From: Isobaculum melis
GTDB taxonomy: Bacteria; Bacillota; Bacilli; Lactobacillales; Carnobacteriaceae
Assembly (NCBI RefSeq): GCF_900111355.1
Contig: NZ_FOHA01000007.1
Coordinates: 1-64,000 of the forward strand
Direction: 5' to 3'
DNA length: 64,000 bases
Positions 16,167 to 24,695 of this stretch are shown here, piece by piece (position 1 is the stretch's first letter; each line of letters opens with the position of its first letter). The notes under the pieces are model-generated. The model saw only the letters and a program-made list of their open reading frames with translations. It made no database searches and was not told where the DNA came from. Made by a program: the position numbers and the translations under genes.

Positions 16167-17378
16167 TTATTTTGCTGTTTTCACTTTTTGATAAACAAGA
16201 AATAAACAGGTAATAAATAGAATAATTGGCAGTAAATTCAAAGGGAAAAATAAAGCAATAAATATCCCCACCACAATTGGTGATTTTAAGATCACAATTG
16301 ACATACTCGTACTAACAATCGCCACAATTAATAAGGTATCATATTGCGGAAATAGTTGTGCCATTGCAAATCCTTGAATAATAGAGGCAAAGACTACTGG
16401 GAAAATATCTCCCCCTGTCCAGCCAGTATTTAAACAGACTTGTAGATAAATGAGCTTAATCAAGGCCACAATACTCAATAAAATAACCGATTCCTTCATA
16501 CCAACATAAGGAACTAGTGATAATGAAAGCTGACCTGAAAACAATAAATTAGGTAAATAGACAGCAATTAAAAAAATAGCCGCTGAACCAATTAAAGCCA
16601 TTTGAATCGGTCTATGTTTACCAAAGGAAAAGATTTTTTTCATCCCTTTTTTGAGTAAATGATAGCCTAAACCATATAGCACACCAAATCCTATAAAAGG
16701 AAAAATCAACAATAATTCATTGAAGCCCCAATTAGATGTCCCCATTTTACTAACAAAAGAAGGTTGACCAGACATTTTCATTAAAATTGTAAACGTAACA
16801 AGTCCATTGATAATAAACACACCATATAGCACTTTCTTTTTCTTTTGTCCTCCAGCCAGAAAAGCACGCTCTTCATCATAGGTTAGCAAATACTGAATGG
16901 GATGACTTAATCGCTTCACTCTCGCTAGTATGGACACTTGCTTTAATTCTTGATAATGGAAATAATAATAACGCATTTTATCCGCCTGCCAAACAGATAG
17001 TGCAATGACTGAGCCTAAAAGGGCAGCTTCTGGTCCAACACCAGCACCAAAAGATAAAATCAGCAAGGCCATCACTAAACTTCTCAATACAACATGATAA
17101 TCCAACGTCTTTGTTTGCTTTAATTCAGACATGGCATCATGAGCAGAACGTGGTAAAGCCCCCCATTTTTTATGACCAAATCCAACTAATAGTCCACCAA
17201 TTAAGCAAATCAGTAAGAGATAGAGATTACCCCAGTTTAAATAAGCTGGTAATTCTTCCCAAATAAACTCTGAAAAAATTCTTTCCAAAAATAAAAATAA
17301 AACCGATATCCCCGCCACGATACTGCTTAATAGGATGCCATAAATCAACAGTCCTGTTCCTTTTAGTGCTTTCCCCAC
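16167..17378 (-). CDS. ClC family voltage-gated chloride channel/transporter-like protein
   Basis: The 403-residue membrane protein has about ten hydrophobic segments. GAGVGPEAALLG aligns with the GREGP filter region and TGWTGGDIFPVVFAS with the GGIFAP region of ClC proteins. The residue at the place of the external gating glutamate is Val, with a Glu only after the Pro, so coupling may differ from the classical exchanger. It likely moves chloride, fluoride or another anion. GTG 17378 has a weak ribosome binding site; TTG 17348 behind AAAAGGA is an alternative start. It is a single gene with its own terminator. Confidence 0.75.
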   Translation of the reverse strand: MGKALKGTGLLIYGILLSSIVAGISVLFLFLERIFSEFIWEELPAYLNWGNLYLLLICLIGGLLVGFGHKKWGALPRSAHDAMSELKQTKTLDYHVVLRSLVMALLILSFGAGVGPEAALLGSVIALSVWQADKMRYYYFHYQELKQVSILARVKRLSHPIQYLLTYDEERAFLAGGQKKKKVLYGVFIINGLVTFTILMKMSGQPSFVSKMGTSNWGFNELLLIFPFIGFGVLYGLGYHLLKKGMKKIFSFGKHRPIQMALIGSAAIFLIAVYLPNLLFSGQLSLSLVPYVGMKESVILLSIVALIKLIYLQVCLNTGWTGGDIFPVVFASIIQGFAMAQLFPQYDTLLIVAIVSTSMSIVILKSPIVVGIFIALFFPLNLLPIILFITCLFLVYQKVKTAK

Positions 17379-17888
17379 ATTGCTTCACTACTTTCACTTC
17401 ATTTGCTTATATCCTATCAAAAATAGCTACTATCCACAAGCCTGACTCTTCTTTAGTTTAAATAACTATGATGAATTCTTTTTAGCGCTTAAAGGGACGC
17501 TTATGAGCACTCGTCTAACCTTAGTTATTTCTGAGTTTTCTTAAATCATACACTCCCTCCTGTTAAAAATAAAATAATGACCCCTTTCATGATTTTTTAT
17601 TAAGTGTTCCTTTTCTTTTACTACCCTCAGCATAAACAGTCATTTTGAAGAAATCATAAAGACTCAATTTTTTTGTTTAAAACAGTGCTATTCCGCAGAA
17701 TAAATACTATCTATTCATATTAATCTGGCTAGTCCCCCCTTCTAGAGGAATGGCTTCAATCGTGTCTAATTTATGACAATTCCACTCTATTCTTTGAATT
17801 CTATTGAATGATGAAACGGGATAAGATACTATATAATTGTTGCTTTAATAAAAAAGCAGACAACATATTCAGGAAGAGGAGAAAGTGA
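17379..17888. other. 510-bp gap between divergent genes with one candidate RNA structure
   Basis: No open frame with a ribosome binding site was found. On the minus strand, 17460-17530 begins and ends with perfectly paired AAATAACTA / TAGTTATTT, enclosing 53 bases with an inner GACG/CGTC pairing and AGCGCT. It lies about 80 bases before the ClC gene and so would be in its leader. On the plus strand a TATAAT (about 17835) probably belongs to the lipoprotein gene at 17889. I cannot match the structure to a known riboswitch. Confidence 0.35.
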
Positions 17889-18350
17889 ATGAAAAAAATT
17901 AGTGGTTTCATTTTGACCTTGTTGTTGGTCATTACATTAACTGGTTGTGGACCAAGTGAAAAGGAAAAAGAGAAAGCAAAAGAAGATAAGATTGCGCAAC
18001 AAAAAAAAGAGGATGAAAAAGCAGCTCAAAAACAAGCCGACAAGGATCAAGAAGACTTTGAAAACTATCGAGAAAAGCTGATTGGTAAAAAAGTGAAACT
18101 TCCTGATACTTTTGGGAAATCCAAAAGTGAGGCAGAGGCGCTCTATAAAACCGTTGACTTAAACGTCAAGTTTGTTCCTGGTAAAACTAAAAGTGTACAA
18201 ATTGGTGGCTGTTATGCAGAATATGTTTCACCTGGTGTGCTAAAATATGATCTTGAAGGCTATAATAGCGAATATTATGGCTATTACGCAGAACCTGGTT
18301 CAACAATTATTTTAGCAGTCTCATTAGAAAACCTGAATGATCCCTATTAA
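17889..18350 (+). CDS. lipoprotein with PASTA-like domain (first of a pair)
   Basis: The 153-residue lipoprotein has the lipobox LTGC (Cys20), a highly charged Lys/Glu helical linker (about 21-60), then a globular part starting GKKVKLPDTFGKSKSEAEAL and LYKTVDLNVKFVPG. This 'P-x-x-x-G-x-S-x-x-x-A ... L-x-V-x-x-V' pattern resembles PASTA domains, which in other proteins bind peptidoglycan. Two cysteines are left in the mature protein (Cys20 and the one in GGCYAEY). GAGGAGAAAGTGA precedes the ATG. The next gene is a paralog. The role is unknown; a cell-wall-facing function is inferred. Confidence 0.75.
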   Translation: MKKISGFILTLLLVITLTGCGPSEKEKEKAKEDKIAQQKKEDEKAAQKQADKDQEDFENYREKLIGKKVKLPDTFGKSKSEAEALYKTVDLNVKFVPGKTKSVQIGGCYAEYVSPGVLKYDLEGYNSEYYGYYAEPGSTIILAVSLENLNDPY

Positions 18351-18422
18351 ATTAAGATACATTTTCAAAATACATGATACATATGAAATCCTATCAAAAG
18401 GATTGATGGAAAAGAGGAAAAA

Positions 18423-19196
18423 ATGAAAAAGTTGATTAAAAGTCTTTTTGTACTGACCCTACTCTTTGTATTAGGAGCTTGTGGAAATAAAGAGAAAGCA
18501 GCAGATAAGGAAGAATCATCAGTAGAGGAAAAAGAAAATAAAGAACCTACCTATCAAGAAAGACTGGATGCCTATGAAGCAAATAAAGAAGAAAAAATTG
18601 GTGGTCTGGTAAAAATACCAGAAACATCAGGCTATTCTAAAGAACATGTAGCGGCGATGTTTGAACAAGTAGATTTAAAAGTGGAATTTGTTGAATCCAC
18701 TTCTGAATATGTTGAATTAGGTTTATGTGGTTACCCTAATACTTCTGTAGATGGCATTGTTGAATTTGGAGAAATTGGTGATATGTTCCAAGGTTACTAT
18801 GCCAAACCAGGAACAACAATTATTGTTCCTCTTCGCTCATCAGAGAATGGACAAAGTGATTCAAGTAAAAGTACTGCAGATGCTACCAAAGATAAAGCCT
18901 CTGATTCTAATGCAGAGACAGATCCTTCTGATGTAGCAACACAACTTAAAAATATTAATGCTCAATATGATAAGATGATTGAAAAAGTCCAAGGATATAT
19001 TGATAATCCAACGACTTATAAAACAACTACATCTATTGAATTTTTACAGGAGTATAATAAATTGCTTGAGGAATTTGGTAAATTAAACACTGAAGCAATG
19101 TCAAATGATCAAACACTTCAAATGTTAACAGATATCAACACTAAACATACGACACTTCTATTGAAAATTGGAGAATTACCAACACCAACAAATTAA
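18423..19196 (+). CDS. lipoprotein with PASTA-like domain (second of a pair)
   Basis: The 257-residue paralog of the preceding protein has the lipobox LGAC (Cys20), a charged linker, and the same domain (about 55-140: IGGLVKIPETSGYSKEHVAA, VDLKVEFVE, CGYPN, GYYAKPGTTIIVP). The shared tail GYYA-PGTTII is the best conserved part of the pair. It adds a Ser/Thr-rich linker (about 140-175) and a C-terminal helical region (about 176-257) not present in its neighbour. It is expressed with the first gene (72-base gap, no strong terminator), with GAGGA before the ATG. Function unknown. Confidence 0.75.
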   Translation: MKKLIKSLFVLTLLFVLGACGNKEKAADKEESSVEEKENKEPTYQERLDAYEANKEEKIGGLVKIPETSGYSKEHVAAMFEQVDLKVEFVESTSEYVELGLCGYPNTSVDGIVEFGEIGDMFQGYYAKPGTTIIVPLRSSENGQSDSSKSTADATKDKASDSNAETDPSDVATQLKNINAQYDKMIEKVQGYIDNPTTYKTTTSIEFLQEYNKLLEEFGKLNTEAMSNDQTLQMLTDINTKHTTLLLKIGELPTPTN

Positions 19197-19222
19197 TCGT
19201 CACTCTATATTTAGCCAATAAA

Positions 19223-19262
19223 AAAGATGCATGGATAGATTTTTCCTATCCATGCATCTTTT
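19223..19262. terminator. shared bidirectional terminator of convergent genes
   Basis: Perfect 16-bp stem AAAGATGCATGGATAG / CTATCCATGCATCTTT with flanking A and T runs. It ends the lipoprotein pair on plus and the B3/B4 gene on minus. Confidence 0.85.
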
Positions 19263-19978
19263 TATACTGATAAAGGACAAACAGGATGTTCACTGGTTAA
19301 AGTTGCTGGCACACTTTCCACTTTAAAATATGAATCAACAAGCTGCTTCAGCTCATTGATGGCTTCACTTGCTCGTTTTGCTTGCTCCGGATTAATCGCT
19401 TCAATTACTAAAACAGCATTTTTGGTCTCTTCCGTTAGCATCGTCCTTTGTGCTTCACGCCAGTTTAAAGAGCGACAAACAGCCCCATCATTATCATAAT
19501 AAATAATTTCTTCAGCCAGTGCAGGTGCATCTGCTTCAGCTCCTAGTGGGAAAAATGATTCGCCACCTTTGGCTTTTCCTAAATGTAAATCCCCACTAAG
19601 GACCTCAATATTCTCTCCCCCACAAGGTAGTGCATATTTCATAGAAATACTGTTATAAATATCGACTAATGGGTTAATCGGATAAAAATCTCGATCCTGG
19701 CTCACTCTTTTTAGCAAAGCTTCAATGGAAGAGCGTGCTCCTTTTTTGGTTTTAAACTGACTAAAAGCTTGACGCCATTCTTCAATCACTTGATTTTGGC
19801 TAAATGTTTCTTCTGTTAAAAACTTCTTAGCTTCTTGCTTGCCATCCTTTAATAATTTTTCAAAATAACTATCCTTTGATTCCTCAACATGATTATCTAG
19901 CCCTTTAATCACTAAGACACTAATTTGTGCTTCAGGGAATAACTCCCAAAATGCTGAATCGATCATGATTTGTTTCAT
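19262..19978 (-). CDS. B3/B4 tRNA-binding-domain protein (PheT-like)
   Basis: The 238-residue cytoplasmic protein matches free-standing B3/B4 domain proteins, which are related to the editing-site region of the phenylalanyl-tRNA synthetase beta chain: RSSIEALLKRVSQDRDFYPINPLVDIYNSISMKYALPCGGENI and YYDNDGAVCRSLNWREAQRT are the two conserved blocks. Members may bind or edit misacylated tRNA or amino acids, but this is unproven. The ATG at 19978 follows AGGAGTGAACAAC. It is a single gene convergent with the lipoprotein pair. Confidence 0.75.
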   Translation of the reverse strand: MKQIMIDSAFWELFPEAQISVLVIKGLDNHVEESKDSYFEKLLKDGKQEAKKFLTEETFSQNQVIEEWRQAFSQFKTKKGARSSIEALLKRVSQDRDFYPINPLVDIYNSISMKYALPCGGENIEVLSGDLHLGKAKGGESFFPLGAEADAPALAEEIIYYDNDGAVCRSLNWREAQRTMLTEETKNAVLVIEAINPEQAKRASEAINELKQLVDSYFKVESVPATLTSEHPVCPLSV

Positions 19979-20062
19979 TGTTGTTCACTCCTATTCATTT
20001 GCTCTTTATTTCCTAATTCAACATATTTCTTCTAAACCCATTATAACATTTTGAAGCTTAAT

Positions 20063-20096
20063 AAAAAAAGAATGGCAAAAAAACCACTCTTTTTTC
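20063..20096 (-). terminator. intrinsic terminator of the LPXTG surface-protein locus
   Basis: Stem AAAAAAGAGTGG / CCATTCTTTTTT (one G-U pair) with a U-rich 3' side on the minus strand, just after the stop at 20103. Confidence 0.7.
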
Positions 20097-20102
20097 TTTA
20101 AA

Positions 20103-21875
20103 CTATTTTGTTTCATCACTCGTATTGTTAACTTTAAAAAGCTTTGCTGACAATCCTATCAGGAAAAATCCAACTAGATAAAAATAAAGCATTGTTTCAT
20201 TTTTTGAACCTGTTTGAGGCAATGTTTTTTGTACTGCAACTTCTTTTTTTGTTGTAACTTGAGGCAGTTCTTTTTCTTCTTTTGATTCATTAATTCCTTT
20301 TGATTCATTGATTCCTTTTTCTTCTTCATTTATTTGTACTTGAGAAATTTCCTTTGTATCTGCAACGGCTCTTTCTTCCGGTACCTCTTTACCCTCAACT
20401 ATTTCAGGTGTAACAGGCAGCAATTCTTCTATCTCAGTTGAACCGTCTATCATTTCTTCTTCGTTCTCAGCTACGCGTACTTCCGGCTTTTCTTCTACCA
20501 CTACTTCTTCTGTTTCTGTTGCTGTTGCTACCTCTTCAGGAACAACTACTTCTGGTATAACAGGCGGTAACTCTTCTATCTCTGGTGAGTCATCAATGAT
20601 TGCTTCTTCACCCTCAGTGACAATTACTTCTGGCTTTTCTTCTACTACCGCTTCTTCTGTTTCTGTTGATACTTCTTCAGGAACGACTACTTCTGGTAAA
20701 ATAGGTGGTAGCTTTTCTATCTCTGTTGAATCATCAATAATTGCTTCTTCGCTTTCAGTGACAATCACTTCTGGCTTTTCCGCTACCACTGCTTCTTCTG
20801 TTTCTACTGGTACCTCTTCAGGTAGGACTACTTCTGATGAAATAGGTGGCAATACTTCTGTTGTCTCTGATTCATCCACTAGAACTTCTTCTTTACCATG
20901 ATGCAACAAATCACCATTTGCTGAGCCAGATGTAAAAATATTTTTCACTCGGTGTTCATCTGTTTCAATTTGTGTTCTTTGATAAATAATCCGGTAGTCT
21001 ACTTCACAACTATTATCAAAAAATTCTTGGTTATTCCCATTTTCAGCTATTTTAGTTGTATATAAGATTGAGAATGATGCCAACCGGGCTTTCTGCCTTT
21101 TGAGAACAATTCTAAATTCCTTATCGCTGATAAATTCTACTGAACCAAAGCCTTGATCAATAAATTGCTTCAAAGTTAAAGATTTTTGCCCCAAGTAATC
21201 ATCAATTTGAAAAGAAAAGCTATCTTGATTGACTGTCTGCCCCACACCTACTTTATCATGTAACACAATGTCAGCAGATAAATCTTCTTTATTTAAATTG
21301 GCATTTAAAAACCAACGAACATTGTCAGAATCCCCTAGCATATCTCCTGTTTTATAAAAGAAAGGCAGCTTGCCAGTTTCACGATTTCCAACAGGTCCAC
21401 TAATGGTTATGTCTTTATTTGCAATATTAACACCAAAATTTGTTTGAATATGCTTTATTTCATTCTCTCCAATATTGGCTACTCTAACACTCAGCTTAAA
21501 TTCACCTTTAATATGATCTAAATTATTTACTTTATCATTAAAGGTACAAATCGCTACATTTTTATAAATAAGGACCTCGCCTAATCCATTTAAGTCAATC
21601 TTACGCGGTAAACCATTCTTTTCAGTTAACCCTTCTAACTCTTTTGGTAAGCTTAAGGTAATCGTATCCCCAGCTTTGATTTGTTGTTGCTGTTTTTCGC
21701 TAAACTTCACTTGAATAGAGGTTACTTCTTCACTTACAAAATCAGATTTTTCTAGATTAATCTCATCAACAATTGTTGAACCTGTTAATTCCTGCGCTTG
21801 CACAATCTCAGCTGTGACTAAAAAAAAGATCCCCATAACTACTGCATAAATCCCCGTTTTAAAAAACTTCCCCAT
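20103..21875 (-). CDS. LPXTG-anchored adhesin-like surface protein with acidic repeats
   Basis: This 590-residue cell-wall protein has a signal peptide (cut after IVQAQ, about residue 28) and an N-terminal region of about 300 residues (STIVDEINLEK, TITLSLPKELEG, NVRWFLNANLNKEDLSADIVLHDKVG) resembling the paired Ig-like collagen/fibrinogen-binding domains of Cna/Ace adhesins. Three near-identical 47-residue acidic, Pro-rich repeats follow (342-484: LPP..PEVVVPEEV..ETEEAVVEEKPEVIVTE), then a short GINESK repeat, LPQTG (552-556), a hydrophobic helix and a charged tail for sortase anchoring. It lies directly downstream of the broken surface-protein gene and is probably cotranscribed. The ligand is unknown. 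Confidence 0.82.
   Translation of the reverse strand: MGKFFKTGIYAVVMGIFFLVTAEIVQAQELTGSTIVDEINLEKSDFVSEEVTSIQVKFSEKQQQQIKAGDTITLSLPKELEGLTEKNGLPRKIDLNGLGEVLIYKNVAICTFNDKVNNLDHIKGEFKLSVRVANIGENEIKHIQTNFGVNIANKDITISGPVGNRETGKLPFFYKTGDMLGDSDNVRWFLNANLNKEDLSADIVLHDKVGVGQTVNQDSFSFQIDDYLGQKSLTLKQFIDQGFGSVEFISDKEFRIVLKRQKARLASFSILYTTKIAENGNNQEFFDNSCEVDYRIIYQRTQIETDEHRVKNIFTSGSANGDLLHHGKEEVLVDESETTEVLPPISSEVVLPEEVPVETEEAVVAEKPEVIVTESEEAIIDDSTEIEKLPPILPEVVVPEEVSTETEEAVVEEKPEVIVTEGEEAIIDDSPEIEELPPVIPEVVVPEEVATATETEEVVVEEKPEVRVAENEEEMIDGSTEIEELLPVTPEIVEGKEVPEERAVADTKEISQVQINEEEKGINESKGINESKEEKELPQVTTKKEVAVQKTLPQTGSKNETMLYFYLVGFFLIGLSAKLFKVNNTSDETK
20424..20852 (-). repeat. 141-bp tandem repeats coding the surface-protein stalk
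   Basis: Three units encode residues 342-388, 389-435 and 436-484 of the LPQTG protein (the third has a two-residue insertion, ATAT). A degraded fourth begins LLPVTPEIV. Such repeats expand and shrink by recombination. Confidence 0.85.
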
Positions 21876-21940
21876 TTACTCTATCCCATCCCTTATTTTA
21901 ATTGATTTACATCATCTATTTCTTGTTTAAATGATTATCC

Positions 21941-23053
21941 TCATTCATGATACATTTTTTTGCTAGAAAATAACACAATTACGCTCATCAATAGCAATAT
22001 GCCCAGAACAACTAAAACTGTCTGCTCTTGTTCTCCTGTTGCAGGTAAGCTTTTTTTCTGTTGATCAGCTTGCTCCGTGGTAGCTTCTTGACTTGGTATT
22101 TCTTCAGATTGCTTTTCAGTCACTTCATCTATTGTATTCATATCTGTAGGATGATTGCCCATATCCTTTGCCACTACAGTAATAACAGCCTTGGCCATAC
22201 TATTTCCATAAGCATAGGTGATTTCATAATGACCCCTTTGAGCTGTATCCACATCTCCTGTTACTGTTATCTCCTTAAAATCAACCGAATTCCCCGCTTT
22301 ATCTAGTACATCATCAAAATTATCCTCTGCTTGCCACTTATCCCCAAGATAAATCGTTGCATCATGGACATTTACTACTGTTTGATTTTCTTTTACTGTA
22401 ATTTGGGCCACACTGCTTATACCACCATACTGATAGGTTACTTCATAAATGCCAGCTTGGCTTAAATTCACTTGCTGATCATCGACTATTAATGCCTGAA
22501 ATGCAACTGGATTACCCAACTTATCAAATGCCTCATCAAAATTATCCTCTGCTTGCCAGGAATCTCCCACATAAATCGTTGAATCATGGACATTTACCTC
22601 AGTAAAATCTTGATTTTTTTGATAAACATAAGTGACTGTCTGCTCTTGATCGCTTAAAATTCCCGTAGCATTTCCAGGTAGCCTCTGATCATCTAATGTA
22701 TAGTCATCAATCATAAGTTGATAGTTTGCTGTTGTTGCATCATACGTTTCTCCAACATAACCACCACTAATCATTTGAGGCGAATGAATCTCTCTCCCAT
22801 CTTGATCCACATATGTGATGATGACATCTTTTGCAGCAACTAAATTTGGTTGCCATACATAAGTATCACTTTTCCGCATCTGATTAAATTGCTTCATAAA
22901 TTCTTTACTTGTCCAGATATCCTGCCCTTTCGGGAATGCCTCTGTACCTGTACCAACATTTTGCCATTTTCCTGTATAACCATCGCTGACCATAATCTCA
23001 GGTAAACCAGCATCAGTAAAAGTATTCCCATAAAACCTAAAGTTGCTACTTAA
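21941..23053 (-). pseudogene. 3' part of frameshifted BspA-like LPXTG surface protein
   Basis: The longest ATG frame here is 21941-22993 (350 aa), but it has no signal peptide, and translation without a start codon reads back as SSNFRFYGNTFTDAGLPEIM to the stop of the upstream frame. It contains the WQNVGTGTE and DTYVWQP block that usually follows BspA-type repeats, a MucBP domain (about VIITYVDQDGREIHSPQMIS), two bacterial Ig-like domains (NVHDSTIYVGDSW.. and NVHDATIYLGDKW..), LPATG, a hydrophobic helix and a KKMYHE tail. It forms one gene (21941-24030) with the 5' part and is separated by a one-base deletion. Confidence 0.75.
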
Positions 23054-24030
23054 TTTAGTGTTTTTAACGAGTTGTTTTTTTGAAAAAACCTAGACATAGC
23101 ATAAGAATTTGAAGCATCTAACTTGCTAAAATCAAATCCTGATAAGTCTAAGTATGTGAGCACACTATCTCCCATGAAAAGTCCTTGTACAACATTTACA
23201 GGTGTAGCCTGCCATTTAGATAGGTCTAGTGTTGTTAATTTAGGCATATCTGAAAAAGCATAAGTTAGTGTTGTCATATTACTTGCATTCCAATTAGAGA
23301 CATCTAGTTGCTCCATATTGAGACAGCCATTGAATAATGAAAAAATCGTTGTGACTTGAGAGGTATCCCAAGAAGTTAAGTCTAAAGTGACCAAACTTGA
23401 ACAATCAGCAAATACACGTTGCATCAATGTTGTTTGAGAAGTATTTAAATATTCAATATTCTCAATAGCTGTTACTTTAGACAAACTATCAAATAAATTA
23501 TTGATGCTGTTCGCTGCAAGCACAGGCCCATCAAACTGAATTTTATTAATTTGCTTACTCCAACTAAGCCAAGGACTGATACTATATCTTCCATTAGGAG
23601 CAGGTACATCAACGAACTCCCCTGAACCAATATGAAGCACACCTTCTGAGGTAATATACCATGAACTTGTTCCAAATCTTCCACTTGCAATCTGACGATT
23701 TTCTTTCACGTCTAGTTGACTGCTTGTTGGTAACGGAACAGATAAAAGATCGCCCTTGCTTTCTTCCACTGAGGAATGAATAACTTGAATCTCCTCATCA
23801 TTGGTTACTTCTGGAATAACTGATTCTATACTTGTTAAATCATTCCTTGTTACTGCCATTTCTGGTAAAACTTGCTCTTCTATTTTTTCTACTGGCAAAG
23901 AATCCGTTAATGCTAAATTTCCAGCTACTTCTTCTGTGACAGAATCGTCCTGTTTCTCTGCTAAAGAGGTTAATGGCTGAAAGAAGCCCCATAATAAAAC
24001 ACCAACTAAAGCTATTTTTATTCGTTTCAT
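23050..24030 (-). pseudogene. 5' part of frameshifted BspA-like LPXTG surface protein
   Basis: The fragment is 326 residues: signal peptide MKRIKIALVGVLLWGFFQPLTSLA, an acidic linker, then about four BspA/DUF285 leucine-rich repeats (VTLDLTSWDTSQVTT, MEQLDVSNWNASNMTT, LTTLDLSKWQAT, LTYLDLSGFDFSKLDAS). It ends at TAA after NSLKTLN. Adding one T in the AATTAAG at 23050-23054 would read NLSSNFRF and continue to LPATG, so a single-base deletion (or sequencing error) splits it. AGGTGG precedes the ATG. As it stands the product would be secreted, not anchored. Confidence 0.75.
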
Positions 24031-24261
24031 TTAAATCCACCTATTTATTTTCGTTATTTTACTTTCCTTATATAATAACCTATTTTTATAAATATTGCTA
24101 TAACTTGTTAACGAATTCCACTAAAGCTTATAATAATTTTGATAAATATTTTTATACGCAATAGATAGTATGCTAAAAAATGGTTGTCTCTGATATGAAT
24201 TGATCACATAAAATGATTATTTTTGGATAGTCATCAGCAGCTTCAAGCAATAACTGATAAA

Positions 24262-24300
24262 ATAAAAGCTGTCATCAAGGTAAATGATGACAGCTTTTAT
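24262..24300 (-). terminator. intrinsic terminator of the small gene at 24313
   Basis: Perfect stem ATAAAAGCTGTCATCA / TGATGACAGCTTTTAT. The 3' arm is U-rich on the minus strand. Confidence 0.8.
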
Positions 24301-24312
24301 TCTAAACATATT

Positions 24313-24603
24313 TTATACTTTCCAGCCTGGTGTCAAAACATTGATTCCTTTACCACCACGAACGATTTCTATATCCTTGGGATTAAGCTTTGTAATCTCA
24401 AAAAATTTATCCTCGAAAGCTTCTTTATTTAATTCTGAGTGACAGCCCCAGATTTTCGTTGAATGGCTTAACCAATCACCAAGCTCATTCAAAGCAGGAT
24501 AATCATTTAATTCAATCGGAGCAACATTTTCAAATCGAACTTGATAAATGCCCGGTAATAAAACCTTGTCTATTTTTTTAACGGCCTTTTTGATGTTTTT
24601 CAA
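24313..24603 (-). CDS. hypothetical protein, 96 aa
   Basis: Not recognised. A small soluble protein, basic at the N-terminus (KNIKKAVKKIDKVLLPG), ending VRGGKGINVLTPGWKV. The TTG at 24603 is preferred because GAGGAGG lies 8 bases before it; the ATG at 24639 would place the Shine-Dalgarno inside the gene. It lies alone between the surface-protein locus and the ABC exporter, closed by its own terminator. Confidence 0.65.
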   Translation of the reverse strand: MKNIKKAVKKIDKVLLPGIYQVRFENVAPIELNDYPALNELGDWLSHSTKIWGCHSELNKEAFEDKFFEITKLNPKDIEIVRGGKGINVLTPGWKV

Positions 24604-24695
24604 TGATAATACCTCCTCTATGTATTTTGATAAGCTCATTATACTACTTTTAGTATAACAAGCAATCTTTTAGAGGTAGCAAGCCCTTAATAACG

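Noticed and set aside
17460-17530. Fluoride or guanidine riboswitch before the ClC gene
   Set aside because: The conserved cores of those classes are not present.
20596-20901. Open plus-strand frame rich in Ser/Thr opposite the surface-protein repeats
   Set aside because: It is the antisense of the Glu/Pro/Val repeats and has no ribosome binding site; openness follows from the codon pattern.
23050-23054. Programmed -1 frameshift joining the two halves of the surface protein
   Set aside because: No X XXY YYZ slippery heptamer in the right phase and no strong stimulatory hairpin; a deletion is simpler.
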